DNA from: JAUILH01 sp964230215
GTDB lineage: Bacteria; Bacteroidota; Bacteroidia; Flavobacteriales_D; JAUILH01
Length of the DNA stretch: 64,000 nucleotides
Assembly (NCBI GenBank): GCA_964230215.1
Contig: CAXRGQ010000016.1
Span: forward strand, 620,001 to 684,000
Direction: 5' to 3'
The position numbers and the translations under genes were made by a program. Under the pieces are notes generated by a model. The model searched no databases. It saw nothing but the letters and a program-made list of their open reading frames with translations, and was not told the DNA's origin. Shown piece after piece: positions 8,901 through 15,974 of the stretch (the first letter of the stretch is position 1; each line of letters starts with the position of its first letter).

Positions 8901-9208
8901 CAATCGAGAAAGAATTAAATGCGCTTGAAATTATGATTTGGGGTAATAGCACAATGGCAGGACATCAGTTTGAAACAAAGGAATCTTTTGGTAACCGAAT
9001 TGAGACCATTGTTTGGACTATGTGGCAAACCAAGAGCAAACCAACAACTACATCTATTAACAATCTAAAAATCGCGAAGGAAGAGTACACTACCTTTGAA
9101 GCAAGACTGTTAAATGTAGAAAATAGCGTAAAAGCATTGGAAACAAAGCTAAACGGTTTTAAAGCGCCTTATACTCCAGGAAGAACTGACAACTGGAAGA
9201 AAGACTAA
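5942..9208 (+). CDS. sortilin/VPS10-like beta-propeller lipoprotein
   Basis: A 1088-residue exported protein. The start MKYSIVLFTTFILGSC is a lipoprotein signal with the lipobox Cys at residue 16. Residues about 40-740 carry many BNR/VPS10-type propeller repeats, seen as YKSEDGGKSWKNLG, YKTEDGGKTWTNI, YKSTDRGASWNKM and similar. The C-terminal third (from about residue 750) has a beta-sandwich-like part with PGTYTVEVHL, then a helical tail. Bacteroidota genomes commonly label such proteins glycosyl hydrolase or VPS10-domain protein, but the repeats give a fold rather than a reaction, so I assign no enzyme activity. The EamA transporter gene follows after 3 bp, so the two are probably co-transcribed. 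Confidence 0.85.
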   Translation: MKYSIVLFTTFILGSCAAQKKSDNNDYFLKSSHVSALKFRNIGPALTAGRIADIAVNPSNSSEYYLAVASGGVWKTTNAGNTFTPIFDSYGSYSIGCITIDPNNHNVLWLGSGENNNQRSVAYGDGIYKSEDGGKSWKNLGLKNSEHIHKIIVHPDNSDIVYAAVNGPLWSAGGDRGVYKTEDGGKTWTNIKSVSKNTGACDLVMDPQNPDVMYAAFQQRRRHVWTYIGGGPESAIYKTKDGGKTWEKSSSGLPSVDLGRIGLAIPPSNNNIVYAIVEAAQGKGGFYKSTDRGASWNKMSGYSTSGNYYQEIICHPADENFVFSMDTWLHHTEDGGKTFKQTGEKHKHVDNHCIWIDPNDYNHWRVGCDGGLYETWDAAENWEFKQNLPITQFYKVAVDNDAPFYNVYGGTQDNNSMGGPARTINNAGILNTDWYITNGGDGFESAIDPQNPDIVYAQAQYGWLVRYDRASGERVAIQPQPGKDEAGLRWNWDAPLLISPHNNKRLYFAANKLFKSDDRGDTWEAISGDLTQQIDRNKLKVMDRVWSIDAVMKNRSTTIYGNIVALDESPKQEGLLYVGTDDGLIQIKDGDADWLRIENFPTVPKNTYVNMIVASKHDANTVFACFNNHKMGDFKPYILKSTDKGKSWTPITGNLPERGSVYAIAQDHVNKNLLFAGTEFGVYFTIDGGKNWVQLGAGLPTIAIRDIAIQERENDLVLASFGRGFYVLDNYAPLRELNKETVSKEAHLFNIKPSWMYIESNPLGLSGVGSQGESMYAAPNPEYGSVFTFLMKESVKNPSDIRREKEKKAKKDNADVFYPSDEEIMAEANEEDAYLIFWVKDKDGNGVKKIKTSASSGMKRIVWNHRYETTTPVKLNRSAPGRYSMADDGYLALPGTYTVEVHLVHDGTSKLLVPAKSFEIKTLNNSTLPAEDKIALNSFMDEVSEVRRKVRGSASQMNEIDKRLKHVKQAVKESPDVPLTMMGEIKTIEKELNALEIMIWGNSTMAGHQFETKESFGNRIETIVWTMWQTKSKPTTTSINNLKIAKEEYTTFEARLLNVENSVKALETKLNGFKAPYTPGRTDNWKKD

Positions 9209-9211
9209 CAC

Positions 9212-10105
9212 ATGGATAATCGGCGAGCGATTTTGTATATGCTAGCCTCTAGTATATGCTTTGCTGTTGTAAATACATGCGTTAAATTTCTAGATTATAT
9301 CCCAGTTCATGAGTTAGTGCTAATTCGCTCACTTATTAGCATATCCATTTGCTTATATTTTGTGAGAAAACTCAAGCTGCCCCTATTTGGCAACAACAAA
9401 CTTTGGCTTTTAGGTAGAGGCCTATTTGGGGCAAGCGCTCTAACACTGTTCTTCTACACCATAAAAGCAATGGATTTGGCAACAGCTACTGTCACACAGT
9501 ATCTTTCGCCAGTATTTACGGTTATTATTGCCATGTTTTTAGTGAATGAAAAAGTACGCCCAATTCAATGGCTCTTTTTCTTAATTGCCTTCGCTGGTAT
9601 ATATTTAATGCATGGTCATAATTTAAACTCTGATGCAGGGTTAATTGTGATCCTTGGACTATGTTCAGCATTATTATCTGGTTTTGCCTACAACTGCATC
9701 ATGAAGTGCAGAACAACGGACCATCCTATTACGGTGGTTATGTATTTTCCTTTAGTTGCCATTCCAGTAATGACTGTTTGGACAGTTTTTGATTGGGTAC
9801 CTCCAAAAGCAAGTGACATACCTTATCTCCTAATCATAGGTGTATTTACTCAAATTGCTCAAGTCGCTATGACCAAAGCACTACATAGTGGTGAAAGCAA
9901 TAAAATTATGCCTATTAAATACTTTGGATCTGTATGGGCAATTTTAATCACCCTATTTATTTTCAATGATGTAATTCCTCTAGTAAGCTACATTGGAATA
10001 GGCCTAGTAATCCTAGGAGTTGTTTTGAATATTCTGGTGAAAAACGCTAGGCAGATGGCAAACCACGATGAGCAAATTGATCCACCTCTTTCAACTCAAA
10101 ATTAA
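9212..10105 (+). CDS. EamA/DMT-family transporter
   Basis: A 297-residue integral membrane protein with about ten hydrophobic segments arranged as two EamA halves. Typical family blocks are RSLISISICLYF, ATATVTQYLSPVFTVIIAMF with the following NEKV, and the second-half repeat PIKYFGSVWAILITLFIFND. The family exports metabolites or amino acids at the inner membrane; the substrate cannot be read from the sequence. It starts 3 bp after the sortilin-like gene. Its last 59 bp overlap the 3' end of the convergent SiaC-like gene. Confidence 0.88.
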   Translation: MDNRRAILYMLASSICFAVVNTCVKFLDYIPVHELVLIRSLISISICLYFVRKLKLPLFGNNKLWLLGRGLFGASALTLFFYTIKAMDLATATVTQYLSPVFTVIIAMFLVNEKVRPIQWLFFLIAFAGIYLMHGHNLNSDAGLIVILGLCSALLSGFAYNCIMKCRTTDHPITVVMYFPLVAIPVMTVWTVFDWVPPKASDIPYLLIIGVFTQIAQVAMTKALHSGESNKIMPIKYFGSVWAILITLFIFNDVIPLVSYIGIGLVILGVVLNILVKNARQMANHDEQIDPPLSTQN

Positions 10106-10451
10106 TATCGGATAAGATTTGTTTGTATTCATGACCAGCGTCTTGCATATCCCAATCATCAGCTTCATAGAACCAGGTAGCATGCAGCTTGGTTTTACCA
10201 GACTTCTCAAGCCATGCAAAGCTTTTCACTATATCTAAGATAATCCTAGAGGTAGATGTATTGAAGTATTCGAATGAAAACTCAATCTCAAATTTATCAA
10301 TTGGCGATTCCTTAAAATCATCAATACTATCTAACAACGGTTGGTAGAAATCTGTAGCATTTTCAGGTAATGATCTACCCCAAATTTTTAGGCAGCCATT
10401 CTCCTTATCAAAATCTATTCCCGGTGTCTTAGATGTAAGTTCTATTCTCAA
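10047..10451 (-). CDS. second SiaC-family phosphoprotein (DUF1987)
   Basis: A 134-residue paralogue of the protein at 5013-5399: KIWGRSLPENATDFYQPLL in front and FSFEYFNTSTSRIILDIV in the core. Thr65 in NTS matches the phosphorylated Thr of SiaC. It lies 55 bp downstream of the agmatinase-family gene on the same strand and may be read with the polyamine operon. Its last 59 bp overlap the EamA gene on the other strand. No SiaA or SiaB homologue is nearby. The family call is good; the target is unknown. Confidence 0.8.
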   Translation of the reverse strand: MRIELTSKTPGIDFDKENGCLKIWGRSLPENATDFYQPLLDSIDDFKESPIDKFEIEFSFEYFNTSTSRIILDIVKSFAWLEKSGKTKLHATWFYEADDWDMQDAGHEYKQILSDINFELKEVDQFAHRGLPSA

Positions 10452-10506
10452 TTGAATGCGTATTAATTGATTTCTAAATTAACAAAAAACTGTAGGATTA
10501 CAATCA

Positions 10507-11517
10507 TTAACTTAAAGAATAAACACAAAGTTCCCATAAAGCTCTGGCTCCCACAATACTATCCCAAACACCATTTTTATCAACGCCCACTTCACATAAA
10601 TCAAATCCTATAATCTCTCTGCCTGAATCTCTGACAGTTTTTATTAGTTTTTGATACTCGTAAAATTCGAGCCCCCCAGGCACTGGGGTACCTGTATTTG
10701 GGCATAGGTATGGCTTTAGGCCGTCAATATCCGCACTTATATATACCTTTTGAGGAAGTTTTGACACCATTTCTTCACATAAGCTTTGCCAGTTTGTCCC
10801 GCTCATTATAGCTTCCTTAATAGACCAATCTGTATAAATACTTATTCTCGCATCATTCTGCGCTAATGCCATTTCATCTGGGCTAATATCTCGTATGCCA
10901 ACCTGAACTAATTGGCAAACACTATCACATTTTAAGGCATTAAACATAATGCTGGCATGTGATTGAATAAAGCCCTCGTACGATTCTCGTAGGTCCGCAT
11001 GTGCATCAATTTGAAGTATTCCAAACTCCTCATTTAACTGGGCGTGTGCCTCAATTAATCCCAGCGGTGTGCTGTGCTCGCCTCCTAATACTGCTACCTT
11101 TTTGCCTGCCTTAATTAGCTCGATCGCTTTATCACGAAGGTTATACTTCATGTGTATTTGAGCCTCATTAACTGTGGTAATATAATCTTGAAATACTTCT
11201 GTGCTTTCGCCTTTCTCAAGTGCTTCAAAGTATTCCTTCCCTTTCTCATTAAAGCCATCATTAATTGATAACCATTCGTCTGATAACGGGGACATATGAA
11301 TCTTGAGGTTTGCCGCATCCTTATTATATGGATGGTAAAAATCTAATTGAACAGACTCCTCAAGCACACCAATTGGCGCACGTGCCGTTCCCTTAAGGTA
11401 GGATGCTGTTACATCCCATGGCACGGGTATAATGACTAAATCAGCGTTCTCTTCATTTACTGGAAATCCAAAAATATTCCCATTATGGACACCAACATCA
11501 GATGGATTAAAGCTCAT
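10507..11517 (-). CDS. agmatinase/arginase-family ureohydrolase
   Basis: A 336-residue member of the dinuclear-manganese ureohydrolases. Metal-binding blocks are visible: VAVLGGEHSTPLG, LQIDAHADLR and YISADIDGLKP, with GTPVPGGLEF after them. Agmatinase makes putrescine and urea from agmatine. Its ATG lies 2 bp after the stop of the SpeD-SpeE fusion, which makes a polyamine role very likely. An alternative is hydrolysis of N1-aminopropylagmatine, the intermediate of the Thermus-type route; sequence alone does not separate the two. An arginine decarboxylase is not in the window. Confidence 0.85.
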   Translation of the reverse strand: MSFNPSDVGVHNGNIFGFPVNEENADLVIIPVPWDVTASYLKGTARAPIGVLEESVQLDFYHPYNKDAANLKIHMSPLSDEWLSINDGFNEKGKEYFEALEKGESTEVFQDYITTVNEAQIHMKYNLRDKAIELIKAGKKVAVLGGEHSTPLGLIEAHAQLNEEFGILQIDAHADLRESYEGFIQSHASIMFNALKCDSVCQLVQVGIRDISPDEMALAQNDARISIYTDWSIKEAIMSGTNWQSLCEEMVSKLPQKVYISADIDGLKPYLCPNTGTPVPGGLEFYEYQKLIKTVRDSGREIIGFDLCEVGVDKNGVWDSIVGARALWELCVYSLS

Positions 11518-11519
11518 TG

Positions 11520-12803
11520 TTAATTGTTAAGCATTTCCTGAACAAAATTGGGCAATGCAAATGCACTAGCCTGCATATCAGGGTTATAATATCTCAAGTC
11601 TTTCATGTGAGAGAAAGTCTTTGCTCTTTCCATAACTGCATTGTAATCCTTGGCATCAATATCACCTTTTACTCCCCACTGAAAACTCCACATGCCCGAT
11701 GGGTATGTTGGAACAAAGAATAAATTCACAAGCGCATTTGAGTCACCAAACACACCTTTTATAGTAGAATGCAATTCGGCAAATGCCTTTTCATTAAACT
11801 TAGGAGACTCACCTTGTGCCACCATAATACCTTTGTCCTTAAGCACTCGCTTGCAGTTTGAATAAAACTCTTCTGTAAACAATCCTTCCGCCGGACCAAC
11901 CGGATCAGAACCATCCACAACCACAATATCGTATTTATTCGAATCTTCGTTTTTAACGTAAGCAATGCCATCTTCAATCCTTAATTCTAATCTAGGATCA
12001 TCAAAAGATGCGGCAATTCCAGGAAGGTGTTGCTTACATGCCTCAACTACAGCTCCATCAATTTCAACCATCACAACCTTTTCGATATTTGGATAGCGAA
12101 GGTATTCACGAACAGTACCTCCATCACCTCCACCGATAACCAAAACCGTTTTTACATCTCCATGAGCCAGAATAGCTGGGTGGCTAATCATCTCATGATA
12201 GTGATATTCATCCTTTTCTGTTGTCATCACCATCTCGTCTAATGTTAGCATCTTACCATATTTATACGACTCAAGAATGCGTACTTTTTGATAGGGTGTA
12301 GTTTCTTCAAACAAAACATCTCCAGTGTATCTTAATGACAGTGCTTGAAAATCATCCTTATCCGTAAACCAAACGTTTCGCGTATATTTTCCAGGATTAA
12401 CTCTATCAGTCACCTGAGAACGCATAGACCTTACATCAAAGTCCATTCTTTCTAGGAGATTGATAACACCTCTTCGCATTTCGATGGCTGAGTAATTCTT
12501 TGCTTTAAACTGCTCCTGTAGGTAGTCGAAGGCCGCCCATGTATTAGTATCCCCACATGTGAAAATATCCACCGCAGCATAACCATACTCTGGCCAAGTG
12601 TGAATAGCCAAATGACTTTCTTGTACTACAACTACCCCTGATACTCCATAAGGAGAAAAATGGTGAAATGTGGAATTAATTACTGTCATTTCAGCTTTAA
12701 CAGCTGCTTCTACCATATCTCTTTCTATGGCGATTACATCATTCATGATTTCAGGAGAACAGCCTGTGAACTCTACCAAAATGTGATTACCTAATGAACT
12801 CAT
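11520..12803 (-). CDS. S-adenosylmethionine decarboxylase-spermidine synthase fusion
   Basis: One 427-residue chain carries two successive polyamine enzymes. Residues about 1-125 are a prokaryotic SpeD: QESHLAIHTWPEYGYAAVDI contains the Glu-Ser self-cleavage site that forms the pyruvoyl cofactor, followed by the catalytic Cys region FTCGDTNTW. Residues about 145-427 are a spermidine synthase (SpeE): MLTLDEMVMTTEKDEYHYHE, VLVIGGGDGGTVRE for decarboxylated SAM, and VVVDGSDPVGPAEGLF. The fusion would make decarboxylated SAM and use it to add an aminopropyl group to putrescine. The agmatinase-family gene follows directly. SpeD-SpeE fusions are known in other bacteria but are less common than separate genes. 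Confidence 0.92.
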   Translation of the reverse strand: MSSLGNHILVEFTGCSPEIMNDVIAIERDMVEAAVKAEMTVINSTFHHFSPYGVSGVVVVQESHLAIHTWPEYGYAAVDIFTCGDTNTWAAFDYLQEQFKAKNYSAIEMRRGVINLLERMDFDVRSMRSQVTDRVNPGKYTRNVWFTDKDDFQALSLRYTGDVLFEETTPYQKVRILESYKYGKMLTLDEMVMTTEKDEYHYHEMISHPAILAHGDVKTVLVIGGGDGGTVREYLRYPNIEKVVMVEIDGAVVEACKQHLPGIAASFDDPRLELRIEDGIAYVKNEDSNKYDIVVVDGSDPVGPAEGLFTEEFYSNCKRVLKDKGIMVAQGESPKFNEKAFAELHSTIKGVFGDSNALVNLFFVPTYPSGMWSFQWGVKGDIDAKDYNAVMERAKTFSHMKDLRYYNPDMQASAFALPNFVQEMLNN

Positions 12804-12823
12804 TTACTTTAAAAAATTTGCGG

Positions 12824-12856
12824 CAAAAATATGTTAATATCAATACCATGGTACAA
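12824..12856 (-). promoter_or_regulatory. promoter of the speDE operon
   Basis: On the minus strand TTG (12854-12856) and TATTTTTG (12824-12831) fit the Bacteroidota promoter with a 22-nt spacer, about 20 bp before the start codon at 12803. Confidence 0.5.
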
Positions 12857-12913
12857 TTTTTGAAAAAACTTTAATTAACTTTAAAACTAAAGAAAAAATC
12901 CAAGTTAGAAATT

Positions 12914-13438
12914 ATGAATTTATTACTAAAGACGGTAGTCTTCCTGTCACTATTTATTGGTATTTCATTTAGTGCAATATCTCAAAAGTCAAGAATTGGT
13001 TATATCAACTCGAATAAGTTGTGGGAGTTAATGCCAGAAAAGAAAGAAGCAGATTCGATTTTAAAAGTGATGAACCAAGAATTAGGCACGCATTTCACCA
13101 AGATGCAAAAGGAGTTTGAGCAAAAGTTTGCTGAGCTAAAAGCGGATTCTACGGCCGATAAAGAGAGTTTGGTTTACAAATCACGTATTGAGGATTTAAA
13201 AGCGCTTGATAAAAAATTAAGCAACTTTAAAGTAGAGGCTGAGAAAGAATTAGTAGCGAAAAAGGAAAAACTATACGCTCCGATTAAGGAAAAAATGCAA
13301 AATGCAATTGATACGGTTGCTGACAAAAAAGACTTAGAATATGTCTTAGACAGCAGCTATGGAAACATTCTATACAGACGAGATGAATCCTACAATTTGA
13401 TGGAAGATGTTAAGATGCAACTAAAACTAAAAAATTAA
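12914..13438 (+). CDS. OmpH/Skp-family periplasmic chaperone
   Basis: A 174-residue protein with a signal peptide (about residues 1-24, ending near AISQ) followed by the OmpH opening SRIGYINSNKLWELMPEKKEA and a long charged coiled coil (about residues 45-125). Skp binds unfolded outer-membrane proteins in the periplasm as a trimer with tentacle-like helices. Length and layout fit the family. It is transcribed alone, divergent from the polyamine operon; the next gene starts 59 bp downstream. Confidence 0.85.
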   Translation: MNLLLKTVVFLSLFIGISFSAISQKSRIGYINSNKLWELMPEKKEADSILKVMNQELGTHFTKMQKEFEQKFAELKADSTADKESLVYKSRIEDLKALDKKLSNFKVEAEKELVAKKEKLYAPIKEKMQNAIDTVADKKDLEYVLDSSYGNILYRRDESYNLMEDVKMQLKLKN

Positions 13439-13497
13439 CGTCTAGAGGTTGACTTGATATGAATTAAATCTTATCTTAGATTAAATTAATGTTAAAT

Positions 13498-14589
13498 ATG
13501 AAAAAGCTCACACTTTCACTTACTCTACTTTCGGCTATTTCAATATCGTTTAGCCAAAATGTTGGTATAAATACAGATGGTTCTGCACCGGGGATGATGT
13601 TGGACGTTAAGCCTTCCGCAGGTAACAATGGAATTCGAATTAACAATACTGCAGATGATGCAATTATTAATTTTCAGAATAATGGTACCAATGAGTGGAC
13701 CTTGGGATTTGATGATAGTGATGCCGACCAATTTAAAATATCACAATCTGGTGTTTTAGGGACAACGGATGCATTTATTATTGATGCCGATAGGCAATTA
13801 ATGTCTGGAATTACGGGTACGGCAGCTGTACCAGCATGGACATTTGATGCAGACACAGATATTGGTCTTTACCGAATAGGGGTAAATACTCTGGGTTTCT
13901 CTACTACTGGTATAGAAGCTATGCGTATTAACAATGTGCAGAATGTTGGAATTGGAACTGTACCGAATGCCAATAATAATATGTTAACTGTGGAACAAGA
14001 TGGTGTCACAGGAACTGCTGAATATGTATTTGTCAGTAACGCTGCATCTGCATGGCCAGCCTTGGAAGGATATAGTGCTAACACGGCTTCTGGCACAGGG
14101 GTTCAGGGGACTGGGTTCTATGCAGTTTTTGGAACTGCATCTACTGCTGCAGGTTGGTCAGGATATTTTGATTGGGATACATATGTTGACTGGCTGTTTT
14201 ATACAGGAGCTACTATGGTTTCGGACCGCAGAGTTAAAAGCGATATCAAACCTATTGACAATGCTGTTAATCTCCTAGATGGTCTAAATCCAGTTATTTA
14301 CAAGAAGAAAACTGGTATATTTGATACTAAGAATGAATCTAATTCTGAAGGATTTGCGAGGGAGGAGAGCGATATTTTGGAGTACGGATTTATTGCGCAA
14401 GAGGTAAATGAAAAGTTTCCAAATCTAGTAAAGTCTAAAAATATGCATCTAAAGAATGGCGAAGACATGGATGTTATGGGGGTTAATTACACGATGGTAA
14501 TTCCAATTCTAACTAAAGCTATTCAAGAGCAGCAAGCATATATTAAAACACTAGAAGCACGCATTGAGGCTTTAGAAACTAATAAATAA
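13498..14589 (+). CDS. exported protein with S74 (tail-fibre chaperone) domain
   Basis: A signal peptide (MKKLTLSLTLLSAISISFSQ) is followed by a repetitive, Gly/Thr/Asn-rich beta region and then an S74 intramolecular chaperone domain from about residue 240: VSDRRVKSDIKPIDNAVNLL, EYGFIAQEVNEKFPNLV and a final coiled coil ending KTLEARIEALE. In phage spikes and K1 tail fibres this domain trimerises the protein and then cuts itself off through a Ser-Lys dyad; Ser242 and Lys247 sit in the SDRRVK motif. Bacteroidota encode many chromosomal exported proteins with this domain. An in-frame ATG three codons upstream (13489) is possible, but 13498 gives a better signal. The T9SS gene follows after 7 bp. 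Confidence 0.85.
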   Translation: MKKLTLSLTLLSAISISFSQNVGINTDGSAPGMMLDVKPSAGNNGIRINNTADDAIINFQNNGTNEWTLGFDDSDADQFKISQSGVLGTTDAFIIDADRQLMSGITGTAAVPAWTFDADTDIGLYRIGVNTLGFSTTGIEAMRINNVQNVGIGTVPNANNNMLTVEQDGVTGTAEYVFVSNAASAWPALEGYSANTASGTGVQGTGFYAVFGTASTAAGWSGYFDWDTYVDWLFYTGATMVSDRRVKSDIKPIDNAVNLLDGLNPVIYKKKTGIFDTKNESNSEGFAREESDILEYGFIAQEVNEKFPNLVKSKNMHLKNGEDMDVMGVNYTMVIPILTKAIQEQQAYIKTLEARIEALETNK

Positions 14590-14596
14590 TATTAGT

Positions 14597-15889
14597 ATGA
14601 AACTATTAAATGCTCTCATATTACTATTGGTGAGTGCAGGGTCATTTGCCCAAGCACGACTCGTCCTCAATAACAACCCCTACGTTGTAATGGATGGGGG
14701 CTCGGCCGGAACTCCAATTTACATAGTGCTTGAAAATTCAAACGCAAACGCTATTACAGAGTTGGGAACTGGAGGTAATATTGTCTCTGAAGATGAATAC
14801 AACATTCTGAGATGGCAAGTTGGGACAGCTACGGGATCATATAACATACCTTGGTATACTCAGCAGAATGCAGCAGGTGTTAAAATACCATTGACAATGA
14901 ATATTACTGGTGCAGGTGCCGGCGGAACGAATATCGATTTATCTACTTATAGAACTTCTGGTATTGGGTCTGGATCAAATGCCCCTCTTCCATCTATGGT
15001 TACGCACATGATGGATGCGAACACAGCTACAGTTAATAATGAACTGAATGTTATCGATAGATTCTGGTTGTTTAAAATGCCTACTTATGTCACAAGACCA
15101 AATGTAAGCTTGACAATTGGATATGATGATGGTGCCGAAGAACTAACAAGCGTTAACACCGTTGTTGAAGCTGATTTAGTTGCACAGCGATTTAACTCAA
15201 CTGCTAATTTATGGGAAGGTCAGCCGGGACAAACTGGTGTTTTCTACGGTAGCGGAACATTAAATGCAGGTGCCAACACAATAGGACCATTTGCCGTAGC
15301 TGGTGGAGATTGGTTTGAAGCTTGGACATTATCAAACATTAATAGCTTATTACCTATTGAATTAATCTACTTCAACGGTAGATGTGATGATAATAAACTC
15401 GAGTTTAATTGGCTAACTGGATCAGAATTGAATAATGATTTCTTCACAATTCAAGGCAGTATGGATGGTGTTAGTTATTTTGATCTTGCGACCATCGCTG
15501 GTGCTGGAAATAGCTCATCAGCATTGCAGTATGCCCACTCAATTGAAAATCAAGGCTACATGTTTTATCGCTTAAAACAAACTGATTATAACGGAGATTT
15601 TAGTACTAGCGAACCAATTACTTTTGATTGTGAAACCAATTCAACCGAAATTGTTTCTTCTTATCAAAACGAAAGTGAGCTATTTATCAATGTTAATTCG
15701 ACAAAAGACCAAAATGCTCAACTGATTATGTACGGTGTGGATGGTAAGTTGATTGAATCAAAAAATGTTGGCTTGTTTAACGGAAGTAATCTAATCCAAT
15801 TTGACAGAACTGGATACAGCAACGGTATATACATGATTAACCTTGTAGCTGGAGATGAATTGTCAACAACAAAAATCTACTTGAGATAA
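14597..15889 (+). CDS. T9SS type A cargo protein of unknown function
   Basis: A 430-residue exported protein. The signal peptide MKLLNALILLLVSAGSFAQ is followed by a body (about residues 20-250) I do not recognise, then a stretch beginning LLPIELIYFNGRCDDNKLEFNW that often precedes T9SS tails, and a type A sorting domain at about 345-430 ending FDRTGYSNGIYMINLVAGDE and KIYLR. The tail sends the protein through the type IX secretion system to the surface or medium, where it is normally removed. It is close behind the S74 protein (7 bp), so the two surface proteins are probably made together. A bidirectional terminator follows. Confidence 0.82.
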   Translation: MKLLNALILLLVSAGSFAQARLVLNNNPYVVMDGGSAGTPIYIVLENSNANAITELGTGGNIVSEDEYNILRWQVGTATGSYNIPWYTQQNAAGVKIPLTMNITGAGAGGTNIDLSTYRTSGIGSGSNAPLPSMVTHMMDANTATVNNELNVIDRFWLFKMPTYVTRPNVSLTIGYDDGAEELTSVNTVVEADLVAQRFNSTANLWEGQPGQTGVFYGSGTLNAGANTIGPFAVAGGDWFEAWTLSNINSLLPIELIYFNGRCDDNKLEFNWLTGSELNNDFFTIQGSMDGVSYFDLATIAGAGNSSSALQYAHSIENQGYMFYRLKQTDYNGDFSTSEPITFDCETNSTEIVSSYQNESELFINVNSTKDQNAQLIMYGVDGKLIESKNVGLFNGSNLIQFDRTGYSNGIYMINLVAGDELSTTKIYLR

Positions 15890-15910
15890 GCTAAGAAAAG
15901 AATTAGAATA

Positions 15911-15944
15911 AAAAAATCCCAGCGCTTGGCACTGGGATTTTTTT
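15911..15944. terminator. bidirectional terminator between T9SS gene and icmF
   Basis: A 12-bp stem (15911-15922 with 15932-15943) has a 9-nt loop and A and T runs on its two sides, so it can end transcription of both convergent genes. Confidence 0.85.
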
Positions 15945-15974
15945 ATTGTCGTAATTAAGTATTAACTCTTAATT

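Noticed and set aside
13498..14589. Tail-fibre-type gene as evidence for a prophage.
   Set aside because: No other phage gene is nearby, and the protein has a signal peptide; S74 domains are common in chromosomal surface proteins of this phylum.
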